A DNA stretch of 64,000 bases from Gyrodactylus bullatarudis (GCA_012064415.1 SSNU01000095.1:415392-479391), one strand, 5' to 3'; counted from the stretch's first letter, positions 13,901-23,715 are shown. The notes: generated by a model from the sequence alone, not told the origin. Translations and numbers: made by a program.

Positions 13901-16900
13901 CGAACAGCTCCCTAAAGAAATAGTTGGTTCATAATTATTAATATTTTTCATAGTTTAAATGTTTATTAAACGGTGGTAAACTTCTGAATTTTGCAAAAAG
14001 ATTCTAAAACTTCTTACCTTTTCGATTAAACAGTTTGAATTATGAATCAAACTGAATCTCTCAACTTGAAAAATTAACCAGTCTTTGGTCATCAATGATG
14101 ACTAGGGCCTCAAAAATGTACTATTTGGTCTATTTTTACTCCACATAAAAGACTGACTGAGTTGCATTAATCTGAAGAAAAAATCTGCCTATCTTATCCC
14201 AATTTAGAAATAGCTGGTAGTATTTCTGCACTAAATTGTTGTCCTGTACAATTTTTCTGAATTAAGTCTCAGAGTATAGTATTCTTCAACTAGTAAACGA
14301 CCTATCAAAATTTTTGATGTATGGGTAACTAGATTCCTAAGTTAGCAGTTTTACATAGTGTAAGTTCCATATAATTAAAAATTTGTAAAAACTATTCATT
14401 TTGTAAAATATGTGCTATAACAGTTAAATGGTGAAAAAATCGGAAATTTTGATGACACAAGAAATGAACTGTAACTATTTTTTGATAATTTTAATGATAA
14501 AATTTATATGAAGCGGAGAACTTTTTATATGAACAAAAATCTCAATTTCAAGAATTCGAATATGATGCAAGATTACTGAAATCTAAATTATTTGGCAAAC
14601 TTTGATCAATTAAGGCCTTTTTCAAGACGATTTTAGAATTTTGAGCTGGAAATACTTTAAAGGTTTAGATGTGGTCAAAAATATTCTTTTCTTTAATTGC
14701 TGGTTTTATACCACACTTTTTGATCGTGTACATGATTTCTTTATTATTTGTGTTTAAAAATCAGAAAAAAACTCAAGTTCACATTAATTAATTAGATTTA
14801 ATTGCTGATGAGTCAGTGATGAGCTAACTTTAGTAAGTTTTGTTGATTCAACTTGAAGAAGAAACTTGCCTGATTACTTGCTTTTTCTTTTGGATCTTTA
14901 TGAATTCTATCGATAAATAATCTATTAAGATAATTTGAATATATTGCAAAATAGATTTTATCCTTATAATTCCACAAGGCAACAGAAGAGATATGCAGAT
15001 CAGATGAAAAAGGCATTTCCAGGCATATTGTATCCACAATCACTTGATTATAGATTTCGTGGTTCCTCGGTAGGATATTTTCAAGCTCTTCAGCTGAAAA
15101 AGAATAATACATTCTCTCAGAATGAATTGTAACATTTTATCGGAAAAGAGGAAAAATGAATGGACTATTCTCGGGGGAAATTCGTTCATAAAATCAAATT
15201 CATCATAATGAGAACTGCAAGAAAATATCAGCATGAATAGCCTTCAGTTTTTGAAATTAATTTTCCACTATTAATGGAATTTTACATATGAATATATATT
15301 TTTGATTAGGTATTTTAGATACTTAATTCAAGTTTTGAGTGGGTTTTCTTGGTAACAAGGGACGGAGAAGTCATGCATCTTTCTTCAGATGCCTGCCATA
15401 CATGTTTGGATTGTTTCTTTACTAGCTTATAAACTAGATACAGGCTGAGTCTTATCTCTAATGCAAGATGTGACTTCTCCGCATCCAATTAGAGATACTA
15501 AAAGACTTAAGCACTTATCCCTTGTTATGAACAAGGTTTTTTTCTCAGTCAAAATTAAGTTGATTATGAATAGAATAAAATCAAGTCAGTCAAATTAAAC
15601 TATTTCAACTCTCTAGGCTAGAGACTCTAGCTTTCTTGTATTGAAAGCCTATTAAAATTTCTATAAAAATCTATATTGAATATGTGAAATTAAATGTTAT
15701 TCTTGAATGTGTCAACAATTCTGTCAAAAAAGAATACAACTGACAAAATTCATATACTAATTTTAGAGTTTGAATTCAATTCAAGGATATATTGATTGGT
15801 TAAACTTGAAGACTAAACAAAAATGTACATACAGTTGATGAGAGGAATGAAAAAATTCCCATTTTTAATGGGGATTGTATCAATTAATACCATGGCAACA
15901 TGTAAAAAAATGATATGTCGACTTATCGTGCAACTTTTTCCCGATTATTTTACACATATTGTCTGGGAGGAAAATATATGTAATTTGTAGAATATATGCA
16001 GAATTATTTCCTTTTTTAATAAAGATTCACATACACCTCTTGTACAAAGGGATTGTAAATAAAATTAAGTTGTTGTTAATGTATGTTCAGATCAGATTCA
16101 TTTACATGGGAGACAAAATTATAGGAAATTATTATAATTCAGTAACATCCGATTCATTACAAATAATTTATTCTGCATAAAATTTTGTGAAAAAATTGAG
16201 AAAAAAAAGTAGAACTACTAAAATTCTAATTTGCCAATTTGGAGAAACCAAGTGCACAGATATTTTTTATTAATTTTGAGTTATCTCACATTTTTATTTA
16301 CTCTTATACCTCATAGGGACTCGAACCAAAATTTCTCATTTGCTTAGAATGGTTCTTCATAAACTTTTATATTTTCATTTTTTTATTTGTGAATAAAGAA
16401 TAGAATTTAACTTTTACTCAAGTAGTAAAAAAACATGCTATGTTTTGTTTTTTTAGATTATTTGCTAATTTTTTTATAATATTGAGGGAGAATGTCATTT
16501 GTTTTCAAAAATTTCCTATTTTACTGTTACCTCTAATAATAAGACTTTTTAAAACATAGGGACACAGAGAATATTGTTTCGTTGGCCAAAAAAAGCGAAA
16601 AGCTGATTTCAAATGATACCTAGTAAAATTTATGATGAATAAAAAATTGGCGGATGATGGTGTTTGTCTTGAGTAACTGGAAAAAGATGATTATTATCAA
16701 TCAGAGATGGAGATAATATTTTTCAAGTTTTTAAATTAATGTATTCTTAGTTCTTATACCTACTAAACACTTTACATCATTTAAACATGTTCAATTGGAA
16801 AAATTCATCACATCAAGATGTAATCTTCAAAAACAAATCATGGAAATATATCAAATTTCACCCAATTCATAGAGAAGAAATTTTCTTATTCACGATCCCA

Positions 16901-19900
16901 GTTTAGGAAAAAGTAAATTTTTCTTGGATAAAGAAACCAATTTTATTGTTCCATAAATTTCTAGTTAGAAAGAAAGTGAACCTTCTAGTGAAAAATAGTG
17001 CCTGTAAATTTGAAATATAGCCTGTTTGATTTCTTTAAAAACACTCGTTCTATGTACAAAAGAGCAATGTTATTTATCAAAATAAATTTTGGTTTTCACC
17101 ACAACCTGTGAAAAAATTATTTTAATTTCAATATGACTTACATTGAATTGAAAAATAATAAATAAAGAATTTAAAATTATCATCGAACCGCACAATTATA
17201 AAGTGCATTATTTTCTGTTTCCAATCAAACATGGTGTTACCAGCAATAATTTGATCTAACTTTGAATTTTTACTCGGCAATAAGACATGGCCATAACGCT
17301 TGAAGGAATCTGACGGGGATATGGACATAAGAAATGGATCTTCGGTTTCGCCAATAATTAAGATCATATTGCATAAAGTGTCATAACTAGGAGATAAGTA
17401 AAAGTAACTTGAGTAACATATTATTATTCTTTCAACAGAATTTTTTCATTAGAGATAAAATCATTATTATTAATAGTATTAGTTACCAAGTATCTTAAAT
17501 AAGAAATAACAAAACAAAATTGGCTTCTGTTTTAACAAATATCTAAAGCCTAGGAGACAACTTTATAGAAATGTAACAAAACCTTTTTTAATAATGATTG
17601 ATAAATTTATCTTCTCTATAGTTTTGGGTTTAAGATCACAAGATTTTAATTTTGAATTATTATGAAGAAGAGCAATTTTAAATTTAAGAAATCACTACTG
17701 ATTAGTAGTTTTTATACCAGTTATCAATCAAGTGTAGGAAAAACTGAGAGTTATATTTGAATGTTACAACACTAGCATATTTTTATTGGATTTTAGCTCA
17801 GGTCGGTCAGAAAAAGCCAAAGATGAAATAATCATATTAATAAGACCTAGTGTTCTCATTTTTGTTCGATTACGAAGGTAAGTTAAAAATTGTAAATTTT
17901 TGAAAAATAAAACTCACTAAATATTTTCTATTGGTCCTTCAAATATTTTAACACAATCGAAAACGGCATTATTTTCATTCTTCACATCTATCATGTATAG
18001 CAACCCAGACTCACTGCCCACAGCTAACAGAGAATTTGTTTGGTTGCTAGCCAGACGATTTATCTAATGGTTTTGAATAAAAATTAAAAATGAATGATAA
18101 AGAGGAGAAAAAAATGTATTCTCGTCACTCACTGAGTCGTTGAATTTGCAGGAAAAAAATAGTTTATCGTCAAGCATGTCCCATACATTTACTCGTCCAA
18201 TTGTATTACAGGTCTTTAATTAGAGAGAACAAAGTTGAATAACCCTTCAGCCAATTAAATAACCATAAAAAGGGAATGTTTTGTGTATACTTTCTCATCG
18301 TGATAGAGAAATTTCAATTGATAAAATTTCCAGGTTATACACGAATAATGCAGAAAAATTCAAAATGCTATTACAAGACGATATTGAATGAGTTGAATAT
18401 ATGGATAAAAAGGTAGGTAACCTTCTTCAAATTGATTTCTAATTTTCAGATTACAAAATGATGAACAAGCTGAAGAGCTCAAAGATCTTTTGTTTCGTAT
18501 AAAATTTTGCATTCTTCGCCTGAAAGAGGAGAAACAAGAAATTTGTGTATTCTGTCGAAATAATAACAAGCCACAGGAAATTTATACAAGTCATCGTCTA
18601 AAGGATGATCATGGAAAGGTTGTTTGTCCCTTTTTGAGAGACCTCAAATGTCCTTATTGTGAGATGACCGGTGATTATGCTCATACCGTAAAATATTGTC
18701 CGTTCATCAAGAATCAAATAAATTATCTCTGACTCTGTTTATTTTTGTGTAATAAATACAAATGATAGCCTTTCTTCAAATAAACATTCCACTTCTATTT
18801 ACACTGAGAAGAAAAATCTCCAAAAAATGGTATGCTAAAAGATTTCATAATACAACCTGATTTTGGTTAAAACCTCATTCTACCTGCATTAAAAGTGTAC
18901 GATTTCATCGTAATTTAAAACAATCTTGATGAAAGCAATGAAATCAACCTCTGTTCCTAGCCCCAGAATCAGATAATAAGTTAATGTGTAATTAATAATT
19001 AGCCAAATCAAAAGTGTAAGACTAGAAGAAAATTTTTGAATAAGAAACCATGAATGGATCGACACTTTAAAATAGGCAAAAAACCAAAATTAAAGACTAA
19101 TCCAGTGAAAAATAAGAGCAAAATAAATTTAAACTCACAGCTAAATAATACTTTTGATCAAAAAAGGTACAGACAAAATCTTGAATTTCATTGACCTCTA
19201 GGTTCATGCTGGCCGTTAGGGAATAATTTGAAAATGTATCATCTTTCCTCTCATACAGTTTGAAATTGCCGGAGGAACTTATAGTTATTGAATCAGAAAA
19301 TGAAACGTTGAAAAAAAATTTTAAGGACTGATCAAAATCGGTGAGCCTGGTAAGGTTTATTTTTAAAAGTTTCTCATCAAAAGAAAGACAGAAGACATGA
19401 AGCTTTTCAGTGGTGACAATTAAACCATTTGGAATATAGGTGAGAGATTTGATTTTATTCAGATAGATTTCATCTAGTGTGGTAACATCATCACTGGAGT
19501 ATTTTTCGAGGATAGATTGGCATTTTTTGGTCTCAAAATCAACAATTAGAATCTTGTAGTCATCTGTAGCTAGATAAATCGATTTATTCTCAGACCAAAC
19601 CATGTCAATCACTTGATAATTTGGATTAGTATTGGTTATATCTGAGAAGTAATCAAATTCATCCCTCGATAATTGAGATGTAATGAGCATTTCCTCTAGG
19701 ATATCTTCCGTTATCTAAATATTCCATTTAATGACGTGGTTACTTGCAAGTAGATGGATAATAAAACTCACATTTTCACAGGGCATCTTTTTAGACTTTG
19801 AATCACAGTAGATAACAAGATAATCATTGATTTCTTCGATTGTGAAATAATGTAAATACAAGGAGGAATACCCAAAAATAATTGATGAGTCAGTAGGACA

Positions 19901-20371
19901 AAATTCGAGATTTTCAATAAAGCAGTTATTCAACTGGATTCGACCGATTTGAACGCGCTTTTCGAAATTCCATATTATTAGCTCATTTTTAGGGTATTCT
20001 GTCAAAACTAAGATTCTGTTGTCATAGGAAAATCTAATTTTTGAACATTGGTATGAATAAGAGTTGATATTTCCAATCAATTTAGAATAGTGCTTATAAA
20101 AAGTAATTTTCGGATCATAGCAACAAGTTTCAGCAAGAGCGTAAATAAGACCTGTTGGATGGACACTCAATATAACTTTGTTGAGTGTTTTTAGAATAAC
20201 TGATTCTAGTAGCTTTAGTTGTAAGTTATAAAATTTTATGTGATAGCCTTGCTTAACTAGGATATTACTTAGTCCATAGAAATGAATTTCATCAATTTCA
20301 ACACCTTTTTGGTATCTTTAAGCTTAGTTAAGAAGATAAATTTACTTTAAATCGCTGGATGCAAAACTCAT
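1912..20371 (-). CDS. CFAP43: Cilia- and flagella-associated protein 43 (WD40 plus coiled coil), 3' end off window
   Basis: CFAP43 is an axonemal protein of motile cilia that acts with CFAP44 near the inner-dynein tether. The N-terminal half is WD40-like and the C-terminal half is coiled coil. Exons fixed by GT-AG and phase: 20371-20346, 20315-19772, 19714-19139, 18213-18133, 18063-17918, 17386-17142. Further exons lie at about 15225-14830 (one or two), 13562-13200, 13045-12753, 12144-12020, 11820-11550, 11140-11080, 10985-10905, 10030-9780, 9380-9160, 8760-8535, 8053-7885, 7480-7140, 4440-4145 and 1997-1912. Family landmarks are the N-terminal NELIIWNFE and IGRVNVWDM blades, the LSEHERIDEKEFDLD segment, and the late pair ending LEW that splices to ELSEREMKLRE, as expected for CFAP43. 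The start ATG at 20371 is followed by a 30-nt intron. CFAP44 is the closest alternative, but blade order and C-terminus favour CFAP43. The final residues are missing from this window. Confidence 0.88.
2961..2996 (-). ncRNA. Hammerhead-like motif in left pLTR arm
   Basis: On the minus strand the core reads CUGAAGA, a bulged stem-loop of about 7 pairs, then GAAAC. Hammerhead ribozymes are known in Penelope pLTRs. The position after A9 is A rather than the usual G, and no clean U-H cleavage site is seen in the downstream GUUUGGAUGACC, so activity is uncertain. Confidence 0.5.
3161..3784 (-). CDS. GIY-YIG endonuclease domain of a Penelope-like element (no RT)
   Basis: This is a C-terminal Penelope open reading frame of about 205 residues. 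The linker LTVILNKNSYPTEMID is typical of the segment after the reverse transcriptase. The endonuclease follows, with CGIYKLKCSCDKSYIGQT (GIY and YIG halves plus the cysteine pair of EN+ Penelope elements), then the RTRIKEHK helix. The frame stays open upstream into the pLTR arm but has no ATG there; the reading starts at a GTG. The frame has no internal stop, so the copy is young or was conserved until recently. The reverse transcriptase half has been lost and the pLTR joined directly to the linker. Any mobility would need enzymes supplied by another copy. Confidence 0.8.
   Translation of the reverse strand, partial: SVWDVELRNLTVILNKNSYPTEMIDRIKEEVFNKFYSPKIIKNQNLDTKKNIVLGHSPLNILLSKIYKKYNFKVVFKNNISLVDKISKNENNIFEGCGIYKLKCSCDKSYIGQTGRNFRTRIKEHKNSILRNDNKSHVFQHVLNNNGHKINFEEVKILSVQKNFRKRLIHEALEIGNNDTFNGNVGEVNIEQCWIQLFGKRRKLNQI
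3847..3882 (+). ncRNA. Hammerhead-like motif in right pLTR arm
   Basis: Mirror copy of the motif at 2961-2996, here on the plus strand: CUGAAGA, imperfect hairpin, GAAAC. It points out of the element, antisense to the endonuclease frame. It has the same weak points as its partner: A after A9 and no obvious U-H site. Confidence 0.5.
4620..6326 (-). pseudogene. Non-LTR retrotransposon reverse transcriptase, frameshifted
   Basis: The frame from 6326 to 5370 contains the finger region EFRPISLQS and a palm segment VVYIDLSKASDK in which the usual phenylalanine (AFD) is serine. Reading then moves to another frame at about 5360 and continues with SGVPQGSRVGPLLFN and KYADDFK, the catalytic YADD box, to about 5050. 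A further piece of the same element is open at 4893-4690. The 3' side ends near a short ATT/AAT run at about 4630-4650. Motif order fits the CR1/jockey-type clades. The copy is broken by a frameshift and stops, lacks a complete 5' ORF, and cannot make a full enzyme. Confidence 0.8.
6345..6694 (+). pseudogene. piggyBac transposase fragment (C-terminal catalytic part)
   Basis: The plus-strand reading gives RKNRPVVLLSSLHQEV, then KPEIKSFYNSTKGGVDTLDQ, then RRWPLALFWNVLDIAAYNAFVL. These are the late motifs of piggyBac (PGBD-like) transposases; the D of GGVDTLDQ is the last catalytic aspartate region. There is one frame change at about 6470. N-terminal and first catalytic segments are absent and the sequence stops at 6692-6694, so this is a remnant. 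Confidence 0.82.
10487..10806. repeat. MITE, family 'TTGACATGAAGATGA', complete copy
   Basis: About 320 bp bounded by inverted repeats of about 35 bp: left TTAGTTGACATAAAGATGA..., right complementary to GCTAGTTGACATGAAGATGA. The inner part is AT-rich with no coding. Related copies lie at about 1066-1590 and 56640-57523. It sits in a CFAP43 intron. The target duplication is not clear; TA is possible. Confidence 0.7.
15346..15537. repeat. Short foldback element
   Basis: GGTAACAAGGGA and GGAGAAGTCA on the left (about 15351-15375) are matched in inverted order on the right by TGACTTCTCCG (about 15471-15481) and TCCCTTGTTATGAAC (about 15518-15532). The arms are interrupted by unmatched bases. There is no coding content. 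It lies in the CFAP43 intron region between about 17140 and 15225. Confidence 0.5.
18348..18732 (+). CDS. nanos: Nanos, germline translational repressor, nested in a CFAP43 intron
   Basis: Two exons, 18348-18412 and 18450-18732, separated by a 37-nt GT-AG intron, encode 115 residues. The C-terminal half is a complete nanos zinc finger: C-x2-C-x12-H-x10-C followed by C-x2-C-x7-H-x4-C, read as CVFCRNN, TSHRLKDDHGKVVC and KCPYCEMTGDYAHTVKYC. Nanos proteins bind RNA with Pumilio and recruit CCR4-NOT to silence mRNAs in germ cells. The N-terminus is very short and I see no clear NOT1-interacting motif. An AATAAA lies at 18751-18756, 18 nt after the stop. The gene lies wholly inside the intron between CFAP43 exons ending at 19139 and starting at 18213, on the opposite strand. 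Confidence 0.92.
18751..18756 (+). terminator. Poly(A) signal of nanos
   Basis: AATAAA lies 18 nt after the nanos stop codon. If used, it gives an unusually short 3' UTR, and the transcript would end inside the CFAP43 intron. Confidence 0.6.
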
Positions 20372-20518
20372 TTGTAATTTATGGAATTTTAAATTTTAAA
20401 ATGAGTCAAATTCAATTTGTCAAATTGTGATTCGAATTAAGACCATAAACGACGAGAAAATTTATATCCAATAAAACTAGATTTGTTTGACTAATCTAGT
20501 TTTTCAAAAAAAATTTAA
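20372..20518. promoter_or_regulatory. Bidirectional promoter region, CFAP43 / TMEM50
   Basis: Only 147 bp separate the CFAP43 start codon (20371, minus) from the TMEM50 start codon (20519, plus). The stretch is AT-rich with no frame of its own. Both promoters and 5' UTRs must fit here unless there are upstream non-coding exons. I see no motif I would name. Confidence 0.6.
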
Positions 20519-20938
20519 ATGGAGAATAAAAGGAACAAATTTGCTGCTATTATTTCAGGCATGCTATTTGCTGTTGGAATGTGGTTGTGTATAGATATTG
20601 CTGTCGGTTTTCCAGACTTTCCAAGAAGATACTTCACGATAACAGCTTTCGCAATTCTTGCATTTTTCATAATAAATTTTATTTCAAATGAAAGTTTATC
20701 GGATAGTAGTTACGATGGAGGATGTAATTCTAAAGTTGCTATCTTTATTCTATTTTTCGGCTTTGCTATGACATTTTCAACAATTATTGCTTCAATATGG
20801 ATACTGGTTTCCGATATTACCACAAACGACAAGCAAAATCTTCATCCATGTTTGAGTCTTCTTGGTCATATAATATTGTTCGCTCTATCTGGACTTGTTT
20901 ACAGATTTGCAAGAGGACAGCCTGAATCTTATTGGTAA
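20519..20938 (+). CDS. TMEM50: TMEM50 family four-pass membrane protein
   Basis: A single-exon frame of 139 residues. The family is a small four-helix membrane protein of the ER/secretory pathway (UPF0220; yeast Vps68 is a relative). Visible landmarks are the N-terminal KRNKFAAIISGMLFAVG helix, WLCIDIAVGFP, then SNESLSDSSYDGGC (the family SN...GDSY..GC motif), a helix with FSTIIASIWIL, and the C-terminal GLVYRFARGQPESYW. The N-terminus lacks the roughly 15 residues that precede the first helix in vertebrate homologues, but all four helices are present, so the protein is near full length. No intron is needed. The gene is head to head with CFAP43. Confidence 0.9.
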   Translation: MENKRNKFAAIISGMLFAVGMWLCIDIAVGFPDFPRRYFTITAFAILAFFIINFISNESLSDSSYDGGCNSKVAIFILFFGFAMTFSTIIASIWILVSDITTNDKQNLHPCLSLLGHIILFALSGLVYRFARGQPESYW

Positions 20939-21793
20939 ACAATCAAACATTTTTTTAGAATCTCGTGCTCTAAAGAAATCGAATGATTCTTTTAAAAAAG
21001 CATTATTTATATCTTAATTTGTCATTTTATTTGAAATATACGCTCGATTATATTTTCCGTTACTAAAAAAATTAATTTATTACAGTTTAGCAGTTCTCAT
21101 CTGATTCAGAATCTGAATTTCAGACTTTGAAATTAAGACTTAAAAGTTTCAGCCTGAAGCTTTCAACTTGAAACCATTGTAAAAATAGGTTAAAATCAAT
21201 CTTTACTCTCTTTCACGAGAGAATATGAATGCTGTTATTTTCTATTTATTAGTAACCAAACTGATTAAATTAACGTATTAGTCATTAATCTTATATCCAT
21301 TCAAATTATAAGTAATTCGTAGTTTATTACTAATACATATATATACATATTATATATATATTATATTACTAGGGCCTTGTAGATTATTAGACTCAGGGAC
21401 CTATTTCTCGAGAAAAATATAATATACAATATTTACCAATTATGAATTTCAACTGAAATAATATCTGATATTCAGTGCGAATGTGTTAAAAAGGGGGCAA
21501 TTTACTTTTTAATGGCAAAATTTTCTTGGTTATGAGAATTTCTGATTCAAAAGAAGATAGGATGATGTCCGTTAATTCATATTGAAATTATATCATATCC
21601 AGATTCCAGAATAGCAAAATTACCTACTTAATAATCAAAGCGGAGTTTAAGGAAAAATAAATGAGTCCAATGAATAATTCATTATGAATTTAAAAAATAT
21701 GATTTGGTGTAAATAAACGAAAATTAGATTAGAAAATTTAGACTATAAGTAATTTTTTATAATCAAGACGCACGACTGGAATAAGAGCCAACT
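20939..21793. other. Intergenic stretch, nothing recognised
   Basis: AT-rich sequence with a TA-rich run at about 21335-21367. I found no gene, RNA or element in it on either strand. Confidence 0.6.
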
Positions 21794-22456
21794 ATGGACA
21801 TGCTCAGTTCAACTGAAGTTATCTTGAAACATTACTTTAAAAAGGGTTTAGAACCTCGGAAATGCTACAAGGAAATTACTAAAGTCGAAGGACAAGGATC
21901 TATCAAGATTACTACAATCAAAGAATATTACAGGAAATTCAAGCGAGAATTTCTCAAGCCCAAAACGAAAGCTGATGGCATATCCAAGTGTCAAATCACG
22001 GAATTAATCCAAGATGTTTGCAATAATCGCATGATAACAATGACTGAACTTAAGGATAAATTCAAACTTTCCCCAGATTTACTTGAAAAAACTCTAAGCG
22101 ATAATGGATATCGATTCTATCGTAATACATGGATTAGAGTTCATACAATGAAAGAAGATCCAATTGATATAAGTTCCTCTTCTGATTCGGAGCAGTCTAT
22201 CGATTCAATCGCAATAGATAAGGACTTTTCAAAGTTCTACCAAGACTACAACTTGGAATCCTTCAGAGACTGTGATTTCAGTGATATTCAGATTATTGAC
22301 CTGGACCCATATTTAAATGCTAAAGACGAAGAAAGTGCGAGGAACAAAAGAAAAAGAAAGTCAGAAGAAGATATTGACCGAATACCGGTTAGAAAATCGA
22401 AAAGAATATCTAAATTGCTTCCTCGGCATTATGAAAATTATCTGGTGTATTCTTGA
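21794..22456 (+). CDS. HTH_48-like DNA-binding protein, possibly transposase-derived
   Basis: A 220-residue single-exon frame. Residues about 8-55 (ILKHYFKKGLEPRKCY, then TTIKEYYRKFKREF) resemble the first helix-turn-helix of mariner transposases and SETMAR (Mos1_HTH/HTH_48). Residues about 65-120 could form a second helical DNA-binding unit (MTELKDKFKLSPDLLEKTL). The middle (125-190) is acidic and serine-rich. Residues about 200-215 form a basic nuclear-localisation stretch (RNKRKRK and VRKSKRISK). There is no DDE catalytic domain. A host protein that kept only the transposase DNA-binding region would look like this, but a lineage-specific transcription factor is equally possible. A TTAATAAA signal follows at about 22549. 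Family assignment is by eye and moderate. Confidence 0.55.
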   Translation: MDMLSSTEVILKHYFKKGLEPRKCYKEITKVEGQGSIKITTIKEYYRKFKREFLKPKTKADGISKCQITELIQDVCNNRMITMTELKDKFKLSPDLLEKTLSDNGYRFYRNTWIRVHTMKEDPIDISSSSDSEQSIDSIAIDKDFSKFYQDYNLESFRDCDFSDIQIIDLDPYLNAKDEESARNKRKRKSEEDIDRIPVRKSKRISKLLPRHYENYLVYS

Positions 22457-23164
22457 AGAGAATGACTCTGACTCAGCATTTGTCAACAGATTGATCCTTG
22501 AAACCTTTCCTTTCATAACAAGCGTTAACTATTTTTTTCATTTTTGATATTAATAAAAAAATTTTCCTTGAAATATTATTTTATAGTTTGTCCTGATTGC
22601 AAAATTTTATAGAACTTTTGGGTCATTACACTGTTGAAAAATGGGTTCATGTAAATTTCAAATCTTCACCCAAGAGAAAAAATAAAAACAATGTCCCTCA
22701 GAGTAGTTCTTTGAAAAACTATGAATAGCCGACAATTTTCTGAATATTAACTCAGACTTAAAACCTTAGTCCCAACTAGCATTCAATACGCTGATTACGA
22801 AACTTGAGTTATTTTAACGCAATTATTTTTAGTTCAGGGATTATAGATCAGAAATTGGGTCGTTTTTTGATCAAAAAATAGGTTATCTTTGAACCTTTAG
22901 TAATTCAAGGAATTTTATATTTGAATTCTACAAGTATGTGTTAAACAAAATTTATATTTTTGAAAAAAATTAACTTTCTGAATAAGCACAAAGTAGAAAT
23001 TACATTGTTTTTAGACATTAAACCTACTAGCTAAGTGTGGTCACTGGTTGTTACTATATCCTTGTGAATCTAACTTGATGGAGATTGTCTTCTCACACCT
23101 AGATGTTAGAGTTCGGATAAGCAAGTGTCAATTCCATAAGAGAGTCAAGAAATATTCAACTCAC

Positions 23165-23214
23165 GGTGGCAGATGTATACGCGTTTCGTCCTTATTAGGA
23201 CTCCTCAGTACACC
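23165..23214 (-). ncRNA. Hammerhead ribozyme, left arm
   Basis: On the minus strand: GGUGUA, then CUGAGGA, a perfect 4-bp helix II GUCC/GGAC with a UAAUAA-type loop, GAAAC, then AUC and UGCCACC. It is identical in core to the plus-strand copy at 23290-23339. Confidence 0.8.
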
Positions 23215-23290
23215 ATAGCCTGTCTTCACCGTTGTGAGGCAACGCTTCTAACCACTAGGCCAGAACCCCCGTTCGTCTCCTATCACTATG
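23214..23290 (-). other. tRNA-like loop of the hairpin element
   Basis: Read on the minus strand the loop contains TGGCCTAGTGG (complement at 23252-23262), a match to the RNA polymerase III box A consensus, followed by GTTAGAAGCGTTGCCTCACA, which resembles the D-arm and anticodon arm of an animal valine-type tRNA. I do not find a proper box B (GGTTCGANNCC) or a full cloverleaf, so it is a tRNA-related remnant and not a tRNA gene. Confidence 0.5.
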
Positions 23291-23339
23291 GTGTACTGAG
23301 GAGTCCTAATAAGGACGAAACGCGTATACATCTGCCACC
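23290..23339 (+). ncRNA. Hammerhead ribozyme, right arm
   Basis: Core CUGAGGA, helix II GUCC/GGAC, GAAAC at 23296-23321. Helix I can form between GGUGUA (23290-23295) and UGCCACC (23333-23339) with one bulged C. The predicted cleavage is after AUC, between 23332 and 23333. Helix III would be the short self-complementary GUAUAC segment, which in Penelope hammerheads is thought to favour dimeric folding. Core residues C3, U4, G5, A6, G8, A9, G12, A13, A14 and the A15.1-U16.1 pair are all present. Confidence 0.8.
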
Positions 23340-23715
23340 GTGAGTTGAATGTTTCTTGACTCTCTTATGGAATTGACAGTTGCTTATCCGAACTCTAACA
23401 TCTAGGTGTGAGAAGACAATCTCCATCAAGTTAGATTCACAAGGATATAGTAATAACCAGTGACCACACTTAGCTAGTAGGTTTAATGATTAACTTTCTG
23501 AGTTGCTAAAGGGGTACGTCATGTATCGTACGTGTCTTCAAAGGCACATTAAGATCTGAAGGGCTAATATGATCAAGACTCTATTTAACTATTAATTTTT
23601 TAAACCCGATTCTTTCTACCTTTAAACTCTGATCAATAAATTACGCACAAAGAATTCCTTATAAATTTATAAATTCATATTTTCAATGATGAATTATGTA
23701 AAATATCTTCAATAG

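Larger units (their letters stand above)
22982..23488. mobile_element. Penelope-type hairpin element with two inverted hammerhead ribozymes
   Basis: 507 bp flanked by the 13-bp direct repeat ATTAACTTTCTGA (22969-22981 and 23489-23501). A tail of about 34 nt (22982-23015) precedes a near-perfect inverted repeat: left arm 23016-23214, right arm about 23285-23488, around a loop of about 70 nt. The tail plus inverted arms plus target duplication is the Penelope signature and matches the structures at 2866-3944 and 53575-53757. There is no reverse transcriptase or endonuclease, so the element is non-autonomous. Each arm carries a canonical hammerhead core and the loop carries a tRNA-like box A. 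It lies between the HTH gene and the 654-residue gene. Confidence 0.85.

Noticed and set aside
18360..18569. Minus-strand frame inside the nanos locus as a CFAP43 exon
   Set aside because: It is the shadow of nanos exon 2. CFAP43 joins 19139 to 18213 in phase without it, and the protein reads through family-like sequence.
23214..23290. tRNA gene in the hairpin loop
   Set aside because: Box A is good but there is no box B and no full cloverleaf. It is kept only as a tRNA-like remnant.
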